From an uncultured Porphyromonadaceae bacterium (GTDB taxonomy: Bacteria; Bacteroidota; Bacteroidia; Bacteroidales; Muribaculaceae): a stretch of 64,000 nt of DNA. Where the stretch lies: NCBI GenBank assembly GCA_947175265.1, contig CAMWMD010000008.1:1-64000 (forward strand), read 5' to 3'. Below, piece by piece: positions 17,542 to 26,506 of this stretch. A program made the translations under genes and the position numbers. A model generated the notes under the pieces. That model was given only the letters and a program-made list of their open reading frames with translations, made no database searches and was not told the origin of the DNA. How positions within the stretch are numbered: the first letter of the stretch is position 1; each line of letters opens with the position of its first letter.

Positions 17542-18588
17542 TCAATATATCGGGGTGAAAGGCGCAGATTTGAATAATGCATGATTGGCCTCACCGATAA
17601 TCTGGGTCTCCTTTGATGTGTCAAGTTTCATGACCGGCGCCCCTTTCTTGAGATTGCACTTGTCAAGGTCGATATAATAGTAACCGGGATTCGTCACTAT
17701 GTCGAAATAGTAGCGACGGTTCTTCAGGTCGGCGTAGGAGCGCCATTGTGTTGAGGAAACGTTCGGCTCGCCCTGAATGAGGTAAGTGTAGGGAACGGAA
17801 ACGTAGCCCATAATGCTCTTTGTAATCGAAACGGCAAGAGAAGGGTCGGCTGTCTCCTCAACATGGTGAGCGAAATAATTTGCCCTCACGCAACGGTCGG
17901 GACTTGAGACAGTGCCCGGGAGCATGTTCTTTCCTCCAATCTTATCCCAGTAAGCGATTATGGCTTCCATCGACGGCCAGTTCGGGTCGTTGGTCATGGC
18001 TCTGATGTCGCCCATATCGTATATGTTGATTTTTCCATTGTCAAACTCGAAAATGATGCTCTTGCCGCTGGCATCAGTCACACCCCAATGGAGAGCGGAG
18101 ACTGTGCCGTTGTCAAAAGTGCCTCCTCCGATAGAGAAGTTATGCTCCTTGAGCACTTCCGCCACCTGGTCGGTCGTCTCATTCATATCGAGCAGCCAGC
18201 CCACGAACATTGCAAGCGACATGGGAGGAAGATTTTCGGTAGAATCATTGTTATAGACTGTTCCCTTGCAGAAAAGGCCGTTTATCACGAGACCTTTCTC
18301 GTTCATACCCTCCGTGATTCCGCCGTCGTAACCTACGGCATAAACGGCACCGTATTTGGATGTCCATGTCACGGCACCCGGTTTATCGGAACCTACTTTT
18401 TTCATCCCTCTCGGATAAACATAGAGGTTGGTGGGTATAGGAGTTTTCCAATCAAGCGACCTACCGACAACGTATAATGAATCCTTACCCTGATAAAGCA
18501 CTCTTGAACAAGCATCTGATTCAGCAGGAACGGCGAATGCGGCACACAACAAAGCACCGGCAGCAATTAGTTTTTTGATATGTTTCAT
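17542..18588 (-). CDS. Secreted choloylglycine hydrolase family protein (bile salt hydrolase / penicillin V acylase-like)
   Basis: The 348-residue protein has a signal peptide ending AESDA, immediately followed by Cys27, the expected N-terminal nucleophile after processing. Counting from that Cys, Arg17 and Asp20 (VVGRSLDW) match the BSH/PVA active-site spacing. Downstream are GMNEKGLVINGLF, MTNDPNWP (the conserved Asn) and PDRCVRANYF (the conserved Arg). It is an Ntn-hydrolase that cleaves linear amide bonds such as glyco- or tauro-conjugated bile acids, acyl-homoserine lactones or penicillin V. Substrate preference cannot be read. Export to the periplasm is unlike cytoplasmic Gram-positive BSH but usual in Bacteroidales. 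It stands alone. Confidence 0.87.
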   Translation of the reverse strand: MKHIKKLIAAGALLCAAFAVPAESDACSRVLYQGKDSLYVVGRSLDWKTPIPTNLYVYPRGMKKVGSDKPGAVTWTSKYGAVYAVGYDGGITEGMNEKGLVINGLFCKGTVYNNDSTENLPPMSLAMFVGWLLDMNETTDQVAEVLKEHNFSIGGGTFDNGTVSALHWGVTDASGKSIIFEFDNGKINIYDMGDIRAMTNDPNWPSMEAIIAYWDKIGGKNMLPGTVSSPDRCVRANYFAHHVEETADPSLAVSITKSIMGYVSVPYTYLIQGEPNVSSTQWRSYADLKNRRYYFDIVTNPGYYYIDLDKCNLKKGAPVMKLDTSKETQIIGEANHALFKSAPFTPIY

Positions 18589-18950
18589 AAGATCATAAAG
18601 TTTATAATGGCCGGCACGTGCCTGCCTCTCATTTTTAACGCTCCAAATGCCCTCACTGTTCTCAAATCACTGATATTTCATGTTGCCTCTTATAGCTTTT
18701 TCAGTTAAGATGCTTATAAGTTTGGCAGGATAACCCTACTCCTTGGTTTCCTGTCCCTATCTTTGTGAATCAATTTTATTTAGGTGGTTTTATAAATCCT
18801 TTTTATACCTCACGGTAAACATCCATAAGGGATAGTAATAACCGAGTCAACTTAGAGTAGGGTTAACAACTGCTAATAGTTAACCAAAATCAGAAAATTA
18901 TACAGTTAGCCCTTTCCGGTTATTTGTTTTAAGGATTGAATGAAAAAGGT
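18589..18950. other. Intergenic region with inverted repeat GGTTAAC...GTTAACC
   Basis: This 360-bp AT-rich stretch separates the divergent acylase and HAD genes. No gene or RNA is recognised. GGTTAAC (18861-18867) and GTTAACC (18879-18885) form a 7-bp inverted repeat 66 bp upstream of the HAD -7 element, which could be an operator. No TAnnTTTG element is visible on the minus strand for the acylase gene. Confidence 0.4.
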
Positions 18951-18958
18951 TAATTTTG
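18951..18958 (+). promoter_or_regulatory. Bacteroidetes -7 promoter element TAATTTTG
   Basis: TAATTTTG lies 35 bp before the ATG at 18994. A TTTG at 18923-18926 is a possible -33 element with a long 24-bp spacer. Because the element overlaps an in-frame upstream ATG (18940), the later start is preferred for the HAD gene. Confidence 0.5.
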
Positions 18959-18993
18959 TAACTAAGGCCGTTTATATAAAAATCTTGAATATT

Positions 18994-19632
18994 ATGAAGG
19001 ATTACGATGTTTATCTGTTTGATTTTGATTATACGCTTGCTGATTCTTCCCGAGGCATTGTAGGTTGTTTCAGGGAGGTGCTTGAAGGAGCAGGATATCT
19101 TGGTATAAGTGATGACACTATAAAACGTACTATAGGACTGACCTTGGAAGAGGCATTTTCAGGTATGACTGGTATCACTGACAGGAGTGTCTTGGCCGTC
19201 TGGCGAAAGGAATATGTTAAGGTTGCCGACCGGATTATGAACTCTTCAACCTTCCTGTTTGAGGAGGTTCCCGAATTGTTGGACGCTCTTCGGAGAAGGG
19301 GTAGTAAAATTGGTATTATTTCTACAAAATACCGATATAGGATAGAAGATTTCCTGTTACGTCATTTTACGGAACTCCCCGTAGACATTATAATAGGAGG
19401 GGAGGACGTGAAGGATGCAAAACCCTCTCCGGAAGGTATTGGGAAAGCCATATACAGGCTTGGCGCGAGCAAAGAAAGTGTTCTTTATTGTGGCGACAGC
19501 ACGGTAGATGCGGCTTCGGCAATGAATGCAGGGGTAGATTTTGCCGGAGTCCTGCATGGAATCACTGTCCGGGAAGAGTTGCAAGTCTATCCCAACGTCG
19601 GAATAATAGGAAATCTGCTTGAACTGTTATAA
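18994..19632 (+). CDS. HAD family hydrolase (phosphoglycolate phosphatase-like)
   Basis: The 212-residue protein has HAD motif I DFDYTLADS (nucleophile Asp and general acid Asp two residues on), motif II in GIISTKYR, the motif III Lys in DAKPSP and motif IV GDSTVDAASAMNAG. A helical cap lies between motifs I and II (about residues 20-80), as in subfamily IA phosphatases. It dephosphorylates a small cytoplasmic substrate that cannot be named from sequence. Motif I has Tyr where Gly is usual (DFDYT versus DxDGT). It converges on the restriction gene with only 6 bp between the stops, so it marks the left border of the defence operon. Confidence 0.85.
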   Translation: MKDYDVYLFDFDYTLADSSRGIVGCFREVLEGAGYLGISDDTIKRTIGLTLEEAFSGMTGITDRSVLAVWRKEYVKVADRIMNSSTFLFEEVPELLDALRRRGSKIGIISTKYRYRIEDFLLRHFTELPVDIIIGGEDVKDAKPSPEGIGKAIYRLGASKESVLYCGDSTVDAASAMNAGVDFAGVLHGITVREELQVYPNVGIIGNLLELL

Positions 19633-19638
19633 GTCCAA

Positions 19639-22359
19639 TCAGGTAAAATTAATTTTATATTTAAGTTTTGCCTGTTTTAGAATGTAATCAAATGAGTAAC
19701 TACGCTCTACAATAGTATGAGGAATTAGGATGTATTTCCAGGGTTTGCCACCATTTTGGGCGATAAACTCTGTGGCACGACGGCAGAACTCGCGAGCGGC
19801 TTCTGCCTTTGAAAGAACATCAGCGTCATTTAGATCCTTTTCCGCTTTCGTCTCGCACATATAGATGGCATCGGTAGTTTCTACTATGAAGTCCGGCTCG
19901 TACTTCTTCGCGCCACTCGACCAGTAGATGTTGAACTGATTGGGTACTGGGCGAATCCATTTGAGGACTTCGTTGTTGGTTTCTAGGATGAAGGCGAAAT
20001 CAAGCTCCGTAGAACTGTCGAATCGGTATTTGGTATAGTAGGATTTCTTAAAGCCTACATATACAAATTTCACGACTGCGGATTTTTGAGCCGGCACAGG
20101 TTCGTGAAAATCCAATGTACCCAAATTATTGACAATTATTGGTTGGTCAAGAATTTTTGAGAATGGTAGCATTTTGTTGATTTTGAACTCTCCCGGAATA
20201 ATTCGGTAGTGTTCTTTCATCTGCTTATATATATTGTCAGCGAGGCTTTGCTTGAATGTGTGAACTCGCTCGTTCAGATCGTCGTCGGTTATGCCGGGCG
20301 CATTTTTGCGGATAGCATTTACAGCTTGGCCGACAATTTTATACAGTAGGTCGGAAATCTCGTCATAATCAACGTCATCAAAGTCTATAAGACACGCGAT
20401 GAGCTGTTCAACAGCCGGGCGCTTTGAACTTCCGGATTTTCCGGCTATCACTTCAAACTCAGTAGAGTCGTGGAGTCCTTGCCGGATAATTTCTCGATGC
20501 AATTCATCGAGATTATAGCCCTTTGTAGTATCGAGGTCGAAGTCCTCAAATACAGCCTTTACATTTTGTTGTTCAACGACAATGCGCGGAATTTCAATAA
20601 CATTATTCTTGTAATCCTCTACGACGATATTTATTATTTCGTCGACCTGGGCTATCTGCTCGGCTGTATCTTGCTCCGCAAAAAGAGAATCCTTGATACT
20701 CTCCTTGATGGTTTCAATAGCCTTTTCGCGGAGTTTTTGCTTAACCTCTTTCTTTTGGAGGTCTCCAAAAGAGGCTACACCCTCAGCTGCAATATTGGAG
20801 ATGGCGGATTTGACAGCCTTACCTACTTGAGTAACATATTGTTTCGACTTCTCCGATATTTCTCCTTTGACCTTTTCGATTTGCTTCTGAAGCTTCTGCC
20901 CGGTAGAGGTCGGAGTGGTTTCCACATGACCACCCTGTTCACGCTCGTCGCGATCTTCAAGTTCGATAAAAGATACTCGTTTGAGAAGTGAATTACCCTT
21001 GTTTGCCTCATCAATAACTTTCTGGAAGTTGTCGTGAGCGATAACTGTTAAAGTATCAACATCCTTATTACCTGTCCGCTGCCCTCCGTATGGCAAGCGC
21101 AGACCACGTCCGATAGTCTGCTCAATGAGAATAGCAGCATTTGAGGCTCTAAGTGGAATAATCGTGTAAAGATTATTCACATCCCAGCCCTCTTTAAGCA
21201 TATTGACGTGTACGACAATTTCTATCTCGTTATCGGGTGACTCAAGAGCTACAAACTGACGCTCAATATCTTCATCTTTTTTCGAGGAACTATCAATACG
21301 AAGTACTTTACCCTTATAAGCACTGTGATATATTAAATCGCTTTGCAATTTTTCTTCGACCTCTTTTGCGTGGTTTATATCTCGGCAAGCAACGAGAATG
21401 AATGGTTTAACAACTGGCAAACCATTCTGCTTGGCATACATCTCAATAGCAAGCCTGGTCCGCTCATGTACTGTAATTCCATCTTCAAGTTTGATAATTT
21501 CAATTTCCTCGGGAGTGAAATTATCTTTGTTGAAATTACGGGCTTTTGCAATCGCCGGATTTTTGACATATAATCCATCGTCGAGTGCTTCGGCGAGATT
21601 ATATTCAAAAACGATATTCTTAAAGGCTTTCCCTTTTTCATCGAAAGGTGTAGCCGTCATTTCAAAACCAAGAATAGGGCGAAGTTCATTGATTGCTTTT
21701 TTTGAAGCGTCTCCGTGGTAGCGGTGTGCTTCGTCCATAAGAATAACAAGATCAGGAAGCGAAGCGAGGTAATCGAAATATGACTGACCGAGATATTCGG
21801 ACAAGCGACGCATACGCGGTAATCCCTTCTTGCTCTCTTTGCAGTCCTTGTTGAACTTCGAGATATTGAAGATATTGATTTCAAGGTCGGAGAAAAGAGA
21901 GCCTATCCGCTCCTGATAGTTTTCCCCGGTAACGATTCTTGGAGGTTTCCCGACAAACTCACTTATCCCTTTGAAAACATATTTAGAGTACGATTCATCA
22001 CCAAAGTCCTTCATCAACTTCTCGTATAGTGTTAGGTTAGGCGCAAGTACGAAGAAGTGTTTTATACCTTTTTTGAGATAGAGATATGCGATTATTGCAC
22101 CCATTAATCTGGTTTTTCCTATACCGGTGGCTATGGAAAACGCGAGCGAAGGGAAATCACGGTCAAAGCCTTTGACAGATGGCACGATAGACTTTAACTT
22201 TGCAAGTTCATCTTTGATAAACATTTCGAGCATATCTGCATCCATAGGCGGTTTCTGCAACGAAAGTTTATCAGTCAGCCCGGCTGTAAGTTCCAATGCT
22301 TTTGCAAGAGGCTTACGAAGCGATAGGCGTTGACGTATGTAGTTAACTTGTGAATCCAT
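19639..22359 (-). CDS. res: Type III-like restriction subunit Res (helicase plus PD-(D/E)XK nuclease)
   Basis: The 906-residue protein has SF2 helicase motifs: ATGIGKTRLMGAI (motif I, about residue 73), DEAHRYHG (motif II, about 210), and QTIGRGLRLPYGG (motif VI, about 413). A long helical middle region follows. The C-terminal domain contains PDFIVETTDAIYMCETKAEKD (about 832-852), which fits a PD-...-ExK nuclease site. In type III systems Res translocates or slides ATP-dependently and cuts when two unmethylated sites are engaged, working with Mod. It is the last gene of the seven-gene operon. Its ATG overlaps the preceding stop by one base (TAATG). Two other genes separate it from Mod, which is unusual for type III. 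Confidence 0.88.
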   Translation of the reverse strand: MDSQVNYIRQRLSLRKPLAKALELTAGLTDKLSLQKPPMDADMLEMFIKDELAKLKSIVPSVKGFDRDFPSLAFSIATGIGKTRLMGAIIAYLYLKKGIKHFFVLAPNLTLYEKLMKDFGDESYSKYVFKGISEFVGKPPRIVTGENYQERIGSLFSDLEINIFNISKFNKDCKESKKGLPRMRRLSEYLGQSYFDYLASLPDLVILMDEAHRYHGDASKKAINELRPILGFEMTATPFDEKGKAFKNIVFEYNLAEALDDGLYVKNPAIAKARNFNKDNFTPEEIEIIKLEDGITVHERTRLAIEMYAKQNGLPVVKPFILVACRDINHAKEVEEKLQSDLIYHSAYKGKVLRIDSSSKKDEDIERQFVALESPDNEIEIVVHVNMLKEGWDVNNLYTIIPLRASNAAILIEQTIGRGLRLPYGGQRTGNKDVDTLTVIAHDNFQKVIDEANKGNSLLKRVSFIELEDRDEREQGGHVETTPTSTGQKLQKQIEKVKGEISEKSKQYVTQVGKAVKSAISNIAAEGVASFGDLQKKEVKQKLREKAIETIKESIKDSLFAEQDTAEQIAQVDEIINIVVEDYKNNVIEIPRIVVEQQNVKAVFEDFDLDTTKGYNLDELHREIIRQGLHDSTEFEVIAGKSGSSKRPAVEQLIACLIDFDDVDYDEISDLLYKIVGQAVNAIRKNAPGITDDDLNERVHTFKQSLADNIYKQMKEHYRIIPGEFKINKMLPFSKILDQPIIVNNLGTLDFHEPVPAQKSAVVKFVYVGFKKSYYTKYRFDSSTELDFAFILETNNEVLKWIRPVPNQFNIYWSSGAKKYEPDFIVETTDAIYMCETKAEKDLNDADVLSKAEAAREFCRRATEFIAQNGGKPWKYILIPHTIVERSYSFDYILKQAKLKYKINFT

Positions 22360-22955
22360 TACTCAAAACACTTTATAGATTTATCATCTCGTATTTCTAT
22401 TTCGTTTGAAGCGGCGAATAAGATCTTATGTTTCTTTTTGAGGCGTTTGTATTCTGGAGGCATACCAAATATAGTATCATTAAATGATACCTTAATCCTG
22501 GGGAATGATACCACACCATAAACCTTATGGGAAGAAATAATATTCTTTCTTCGAAAGATATTAGTCGTAGAGATAATTTGTTCGATAACATCCTCCTTAT
22601 AGCAGGAGATATTCTTGGGTTTACAGTCCTTGATTTCAAACATGGCTACCCATGAATCATCATGGGTTTTAGAGGGGAAGATACAGCCTTCGCAATGTCT
22701 TATATCTTTTCCCTGACTATCCTTAAACTGATGGTCGTCAAATATATTAAAATCAAGATTTAGATGAGAGGGATTCTTAATTCTAACGCAGTCCATGTTC
22801 TTTAGAGGATTATCAGGCAACGTGGGTAGGGTATTATGAACCTCCACACCTCGCGCTTTTTGCGTCCTTTCAGAGAAATCCGCAATGTAAAGAGTATCCA
22901 CGTTCCTTGTAGTTATGTAGGAATTGGGATAGTGCTGCCGAATTTTACTCCTCAT
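22359..22955 (-). CDS. Accessory protein with ExK nuclease-like motif, partner of the AAA ATPase
   Basis: The 198-residue protein has no family I can name. A CEGCIFP segment (Glu89) followed by WVAMFEIKD (Glu107, Lys109) fits the spacing of a PD-(D/E)XK-type metal site, where an acidic residue precedes a hydrophobic beta strand ending ExK. Two closely spaced Cys (88, 91) flank Glu89. No membrane segment or signal is seen. Its start lies 11 bp inside the AAA ATPase gene and its stop overlaps the res start by one base, so all three are translated together. It may be the effector nuclease for the ATPase; this is inference from motif and position. Confidence 0.55.
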   Translation of the reverse strand: MRSKIRQHYPNSYITTRNVDTLYIADFSERTQKARGVEVHNTLPTLPDNPLKNMDCVRIKNPSHLNLDFNIFDDHQFKDSQGKDIRHCEGCIFPSKTHDDSWVAMFEIKDCKPKNISCYKEDVIEQIISTTNIFRRKNIISSHKVYGVVSFPRIKVSFNDTIFGMPPEYKRLKKKHKILFAASNEIEIRDDKSIKCFE

Positions 22956-24249
22956 CTTCGTAATAATTTAACATTGAGAGGTATTCTTTGGAATTTTCTT
23001 TATAGGCCTGATTGAGATAATTGTCTTCGATGATTCCGTCTTCGTCTTGAATGCGCCTGATTCCCCCATAATGAATCTCATAAATTGATACATCCTGAGG
23101 ATTCACCCATGAATTAAAAGAAGGGAGAGCTATCGCTTCATCTGAAGGCATATTATTGCCAACTAATCCTCCCATCATACAGTTGTTAAGGGCAAACAGA
23201 ATGAATGGACTGTGAGTTGTCAGTATCAATTGATGGGCTTGGCCTGAAGTGTTAATGGTCTCCAACATGTAGTATATCAGCTCCTGCTGGGTCTTTGGAA
23301 ATAGATTAAGCTCTGGCTCCTCAATTATTACTTGAGAGTAATGGTAGTCACTGTAATAACCAAGAATATTTGCCATTTGCTCCTGTATGCTCATCAGTGT
23401 TTTGTTAAATTCATCCGGATTTTGAAGTAGACGTAAAGAAGATGTCATATCATCAATCATTGACTTTAATTGCATCATTTTAGATTTAATCTCCTCCGTT
23501 GTGTCTTGTGACTCACTTTTAATATACTTAAGCTTTTCTTCAAGATCAATAATCTCGAATGGAGTCTTGGTTCTTTTGGATCTATATATGCCAATCATTA
23601 TATAGTTGAACACAACGAGCAAAGGAATACTTGATCTCAGACCACTTGAGGCATGGTTTAACTTTATGTTCCGGTCATGGTCTATTTCAACCTGATCCGC
23701 ATCCGTTTCCTTGTCATAGTAGTATGAAATGTCTCCTAATCCGGATATGGGCATAGGGAAAGAGTTGGTTTGTGTCAATTCCTTCTTTGCCATAAACCAA
23801 TCATACATGAAACTTAATATGTTATCTCTTGTTTCGTTGTACTTCCCGAGACCCTGGAGGGTAACGAAATTACGCTCGGCCGGAATATAGGATATCTTCC
23901 TGTTTCTGAAAACAAGACCTCCCTTTAAATGATAATCAACTCTATTTTTAGATGTATCTTTCCATTTCCACTTAAAATCTAATTTACATATATCGCTTTC
24001 ATATTGAATCTCTGACGAATCCGAGAAATATGATTCCTCCAAATTGTGGAATGAAATCAATTCCTCAAAAAAGTTAGGTCTATTTGAGGTATGAAGAATG
24101 ACATTCTTTTCATACCATGAACAAAAGCTTACAATTTTGGCGATTGTACTTTTGCCACTGCTTTGCGGACCCATGAAAATATTGATCTTATTAAGATCAA
24201 ACGATACTTCCTTTATAGGTCCTATGTTTTTTATTGTTATATGTGTCAT
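22945..24249 (-). CDS. AAA-type ATPase (OLD/SMC-ABC-like), defence accessory
   Basis: The 434-residue protein begins like SMC/ABC ATPases: MTHITIKNIGPIKEVSF, then Walker A GPQSSGKST (residues 27-35). An ABC-signature-like NHASSGLRS lies near 200, a coiled-coil segment follows (about 240-300, EEKLKYIKSESQDT), then Walker B VIIEEPELNLFP near 318 and LTTHSPFIL near 350. This is the AAA_15/AAA_21 layout found in OLD, Gabija GajA, Septu PtuA and PARIS AriA, but no TOPRIM follows in the same chain. It starts 8 bp after the Mod stop and overlaps the ExK protein gene. It probably senses or drives a nuclease partner. Confidence 0.8.
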   Translation of the reverse strand: MTHITIKNIGPIKEVSFDLNKINIFMGPQSSGKSTIAKIVSFCSWYEKNVILHTSNRPNFFEELISFHNLEESYFSDSSEIQYESDICKLDFKWKWKDTSKNRVDYHLKGGLVFRNRKISYIPAERNFVTLQGLGKYNETRDNILSFMYDWFMAKKELTQTNSFPMPISGLGDISYYYDKETDADQVEIDHDRNIKLNHASSGLRSSIPLLVVFNYIMIGIYRSKRTKTPFEIIDLEEKLKYIKSESQDTTEEIKSKMMQLKSMIDDMTSSLRLLQNPDEFNKTLMSIQEQMANILGYYSDYHYSQVIIEEPELNLFPKTQQELIYYMLETINTSGQAHQLILTTHSPFILFALNNCMMGGLVGNNMPSDEAIALPSFNSWVNPQDVSIYEIHYGGIRRIQDEDGIIEDNYLNQAYKENSKEYLSMLNYYEDEE

Positions 24250-24257
24250 ATTTTGTT

Positions 24258-25928
24258 TTAATCAAATAACGAGGGTACAGACGAATATGTTGTTTCTCCT
24301 CTTACGTTGGATTCATCCAATGGAAGTTCTTCTTCCTCTTCATCATCCTTGATGTCAGGCATAGATATGATGTTGAGCGAGTAATCGTCACGGTCAAACT
24401 CGCAGGTGTCAAGAAGAACTTTGGGGATCTTCTTAATGGTTATATTTGAGTACTTGTTACGGCACTCAGGCTGGAATTTGGTGCAGCATATAAGCAATGA
24501 TTCATCTTCGCCCAACTGATCGTGAATGGTTTCGAGCATTTCAGCGGTAATGAGTTGGGTGGTTGTGAAGATGAAGTCGTGTTCAGAACTGCGCCCTTGT
24601 TTCCAATAGACTTCTGCGTCGGGAGAATAAGTGAAGCCCTGATGCTTTGCCATAGCAGCAGCAAGCATATCAGCATTGTAATCCTTATTGATTACAAGAT
24701 TACCGTACTTGTCATGATTGAGAAGGCTTGGTGCAAGTTCATAGAACTTGAAGCCACCTCCACCTTGCCAATTTACAGACTTTGATATACCGCCTTGCTC
24801 ACCCTCAATTACTTTTTTTAATCTTGGGTAGCAAACGGTATAAGCGTGGTTTCCTAATTCTACACCTATCCACCGACGGTTCATCTTTTGTGCAACAGCG
24901 GATGTTGTACCACTTCCCAAAAAACTATCAAGAACAATATCACCAGGGTTAGATGCTAAAGTGATTACACGCTCAATCAAACGTTCAGGCTTAGGTGTAT
25001 CGAAAGACTCAGGCAAATTTAGAGCTTTAATTTCTCCATTAGCCTCTCTTGTTGTACCAACCTCTTCGGCAAACCATAGAGTTTCAGGAACTCGACCATG
25101 TTGGTCTTTTAAGTATATCTTACGAATAATTCTTGTCTCATCTTCTGAGAACTTTATTTTGCCGACAGCAAGTTCAGCCTCAAAGGTTTCCTTACTAAAC
25201 CTCCAACCTTTTTCAGGATGATGGATAATTTTCCCGGATGGGGTTGTTATATCATACATAAGATTGGGTCGCACCAAACTATTTCTTACATCACCAGCCC
25301 TCCATGGTCCATTGGGATCATTATCAGGATTAGAATAATTAATATTGTGTTTTGCTGTCCTTTCGAGAGAATTTAAGGAGAATTTCTCTGTTTTTCTATA
25401 GCAGAATGTATAATTATGATGCAAGGAAAACTTTCCGGGGTATCCCTTACTCTGAACCGCATGTTGCCATATAGTAGAAGCAACGAAGTTGCTTCTGCCA
25501 AATATTTCATCACACATTACTCGGAAATAATGAGCCTCACAATCATCCAGAGTGACCCAAAGACTTCCATCTTCCGACAATAAATTGTAAAGAATAATAA
25601 TACGACTACGCATGAGAGATAGCCAAATCGAGTGCTCTAATGAATCATTGTATTGCTCAAACGCATGTCCTGTATTATATGGTGGGTCAATATAAATACA
25701 CTTTACTTGCCCGGCAAAGTCCTGTTCAAGTGCACGAAGCGCGAGAAGATTGTCGCCATGAATGAGCATATTGCCCTGCCACGGCTTACCATTGGGGAGA
25801 GTCCCAGTTTCGACCTCCCCAAAACTATATTCCGGGGTATCAATCAGCAGACGGGGTTCTATGGGAAGCGGTTCTTCCTCCTTGCCAATCCACGTCAGTT
25901 CCAGTTTATTTATCTTGTTCTGTGCCAT
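24258..25928 (-). CDS. mod: Site-specific DNA methyltransferase Mod (beta-class, type III-like)
   Basis: From the ATG at 25928 the protein has 556 residues. The catalytic motif DPPYNTG (about residue 86) precedes the SAM-binding motif DSFLGSGTTSAVAQ (about 340), the order of beta-class N6-adenine or N4-cytosine methylases such as type III Mod. The region between (about 150-300) is the target-recognition part, with YDITTPSGKIIHHPEKGWR typical of this group. The C-terminus is acidic (DDEEEEELPLDE). It protects host DNA and gives the restriction complex its specificity. An upstream ATG at 25955 is possible. It overlaps the HEPN-like gene by 23 bp. Confidence 0.9.
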   Translation of the reverse strand: MAQNKINKLELTWIGKEEEPLPIEPRLLIDTPEYSFGEVETGTLPNGKPWQGNMLIHGDNLLALRALEQDFAGQVKCIYIDPPYNTGHAFEQYNDSLEHSIWLSLMRSRIIILYNLLSEDGSLWVTLDDCEAHYFRVMCDEIFGRSNFVASTIWQHAVQSKGYPGKFSLHHNYTFCYRKTEKFSLNSLERTAKHNINYSNPDNDPNGPWRAGDVRNSLVRPNLMYDITTPSGKIIHHPEKGWRFSKETFEAELAVGKIKFSEDETRIIRKIYLKDQHGRVPETLWFAEEVGTTREANGEIKALNLPESFDTPKPERLIERVITLASNPGDIVLDSFLGSGTTSAVAQKMNRRWIGVELGNHAYTVCYPRLKKVIEGEQGGISKSVNWQGGGGFKFYELAPSLLNHDKYGNLVINKDYNADMLAAAMAKHQGFTYSPDAEVYWKQGRSSEHDFIFTTTQLITAEMLETIHDQLGEDESLLICCTKFQPECRNKYSNITIKKIPKVLLDTCEFDRDDYSLNIISMPDIKDDEEEEELPLDESNVRGETTYSSVPSLFD

Positions 25929-26505
25929 TTTCTGAAATTTTTGATATAAACGCATTTAATGAATACATCAGTGCAAACCACGATATAAAATGATTAAATG
26001 CTTGTTGTGCATTCCTACTAACTTGAAATCGAAACAAGTTCAAAGCATCGAGATTATCATCAAAGTGAACTGAAACATTTCTCTCATTTTGTATTATAGA
26101 CTGCAGTTTATCATCGTCTGCAAACTTTATAAATTCACTTTTTATTGAATCTAATTCAAACCGATAACTTCCATCAATTTCTATTGAAATTAAATCAAAT
26201 AACGACTGTTTCCTACCACCGTTCTTACTCTTGAATCCTATTATCTTTTTTATTGATTCATTTATAAGAATATATATATTCCCAGTGATGAAAATTTCTT
26301 CCCATCTTTGATCACAAAGACAATAATTCTTAATAAGAGAACAAGCGTTACATATCATACATAATATGTAGAGATGACAATTTTCTAATTGAGACAAGGA
26401 CTTTTTATGATTATAGGAATTCATTTTTAAGCGAAAATCGTCTAACCCAGCCTCGGCAGCTCGAAACATTTTTAAATGCTGTTTAACGTGAGAATCAGGT
26501 GTCAT
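25906..26505 (-). CDS. HEPN-like protein (candidate RNase) in defence operon
   Basis: The 199-residue, mostly helical protein carries ERNVSVHFDD, with Arg142-Asn143 and His147. This fits the R(N)x3-4H catalytic motif of HEPN ribonucleases and is similar to the RNxxxHY of many minimal HEPN domains. A preceding helix with CSLIKNYC fits the same fold. No signal peptide or clear membrane helix is present, although the C-terminal helix (about 168-187) is hydrophobic. It lies 1 bp downstream of the membrane-protein gene and overlaps mod. HEPN proteins in defence loci often cut RNA on infection. The assignment rests on the motif and helix content only. Confidence 0.55.
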   Translation of the reverse strand: MTPDSHVKQHLKMFRAAEAGLDDFRLKMNSYNHKKSLSQLENCHLYILCMICNACSLIKNYCLCDQRWEEIFITGNIYILINESIKKIIGFKSKNGGRKQSLFDLISIEIDGSYRFELDSIKSEFIKFADDDKLQSIIQNERNVSVHFDDNLDALNLFRFQVSRNAQQAFNHFISWFALMYSLNAFISKISENGTEQDK

Positions 26506-26506
26506 A

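Noticed and set aside
22359-24249. PARIS (AriA/AriB) system
   Set aside because: The ATPase is similar in layout, but the small partner shows ExK-like residues and no clear TOPRIM/DUF4435 motifs. It was kept as an unnamed pair.
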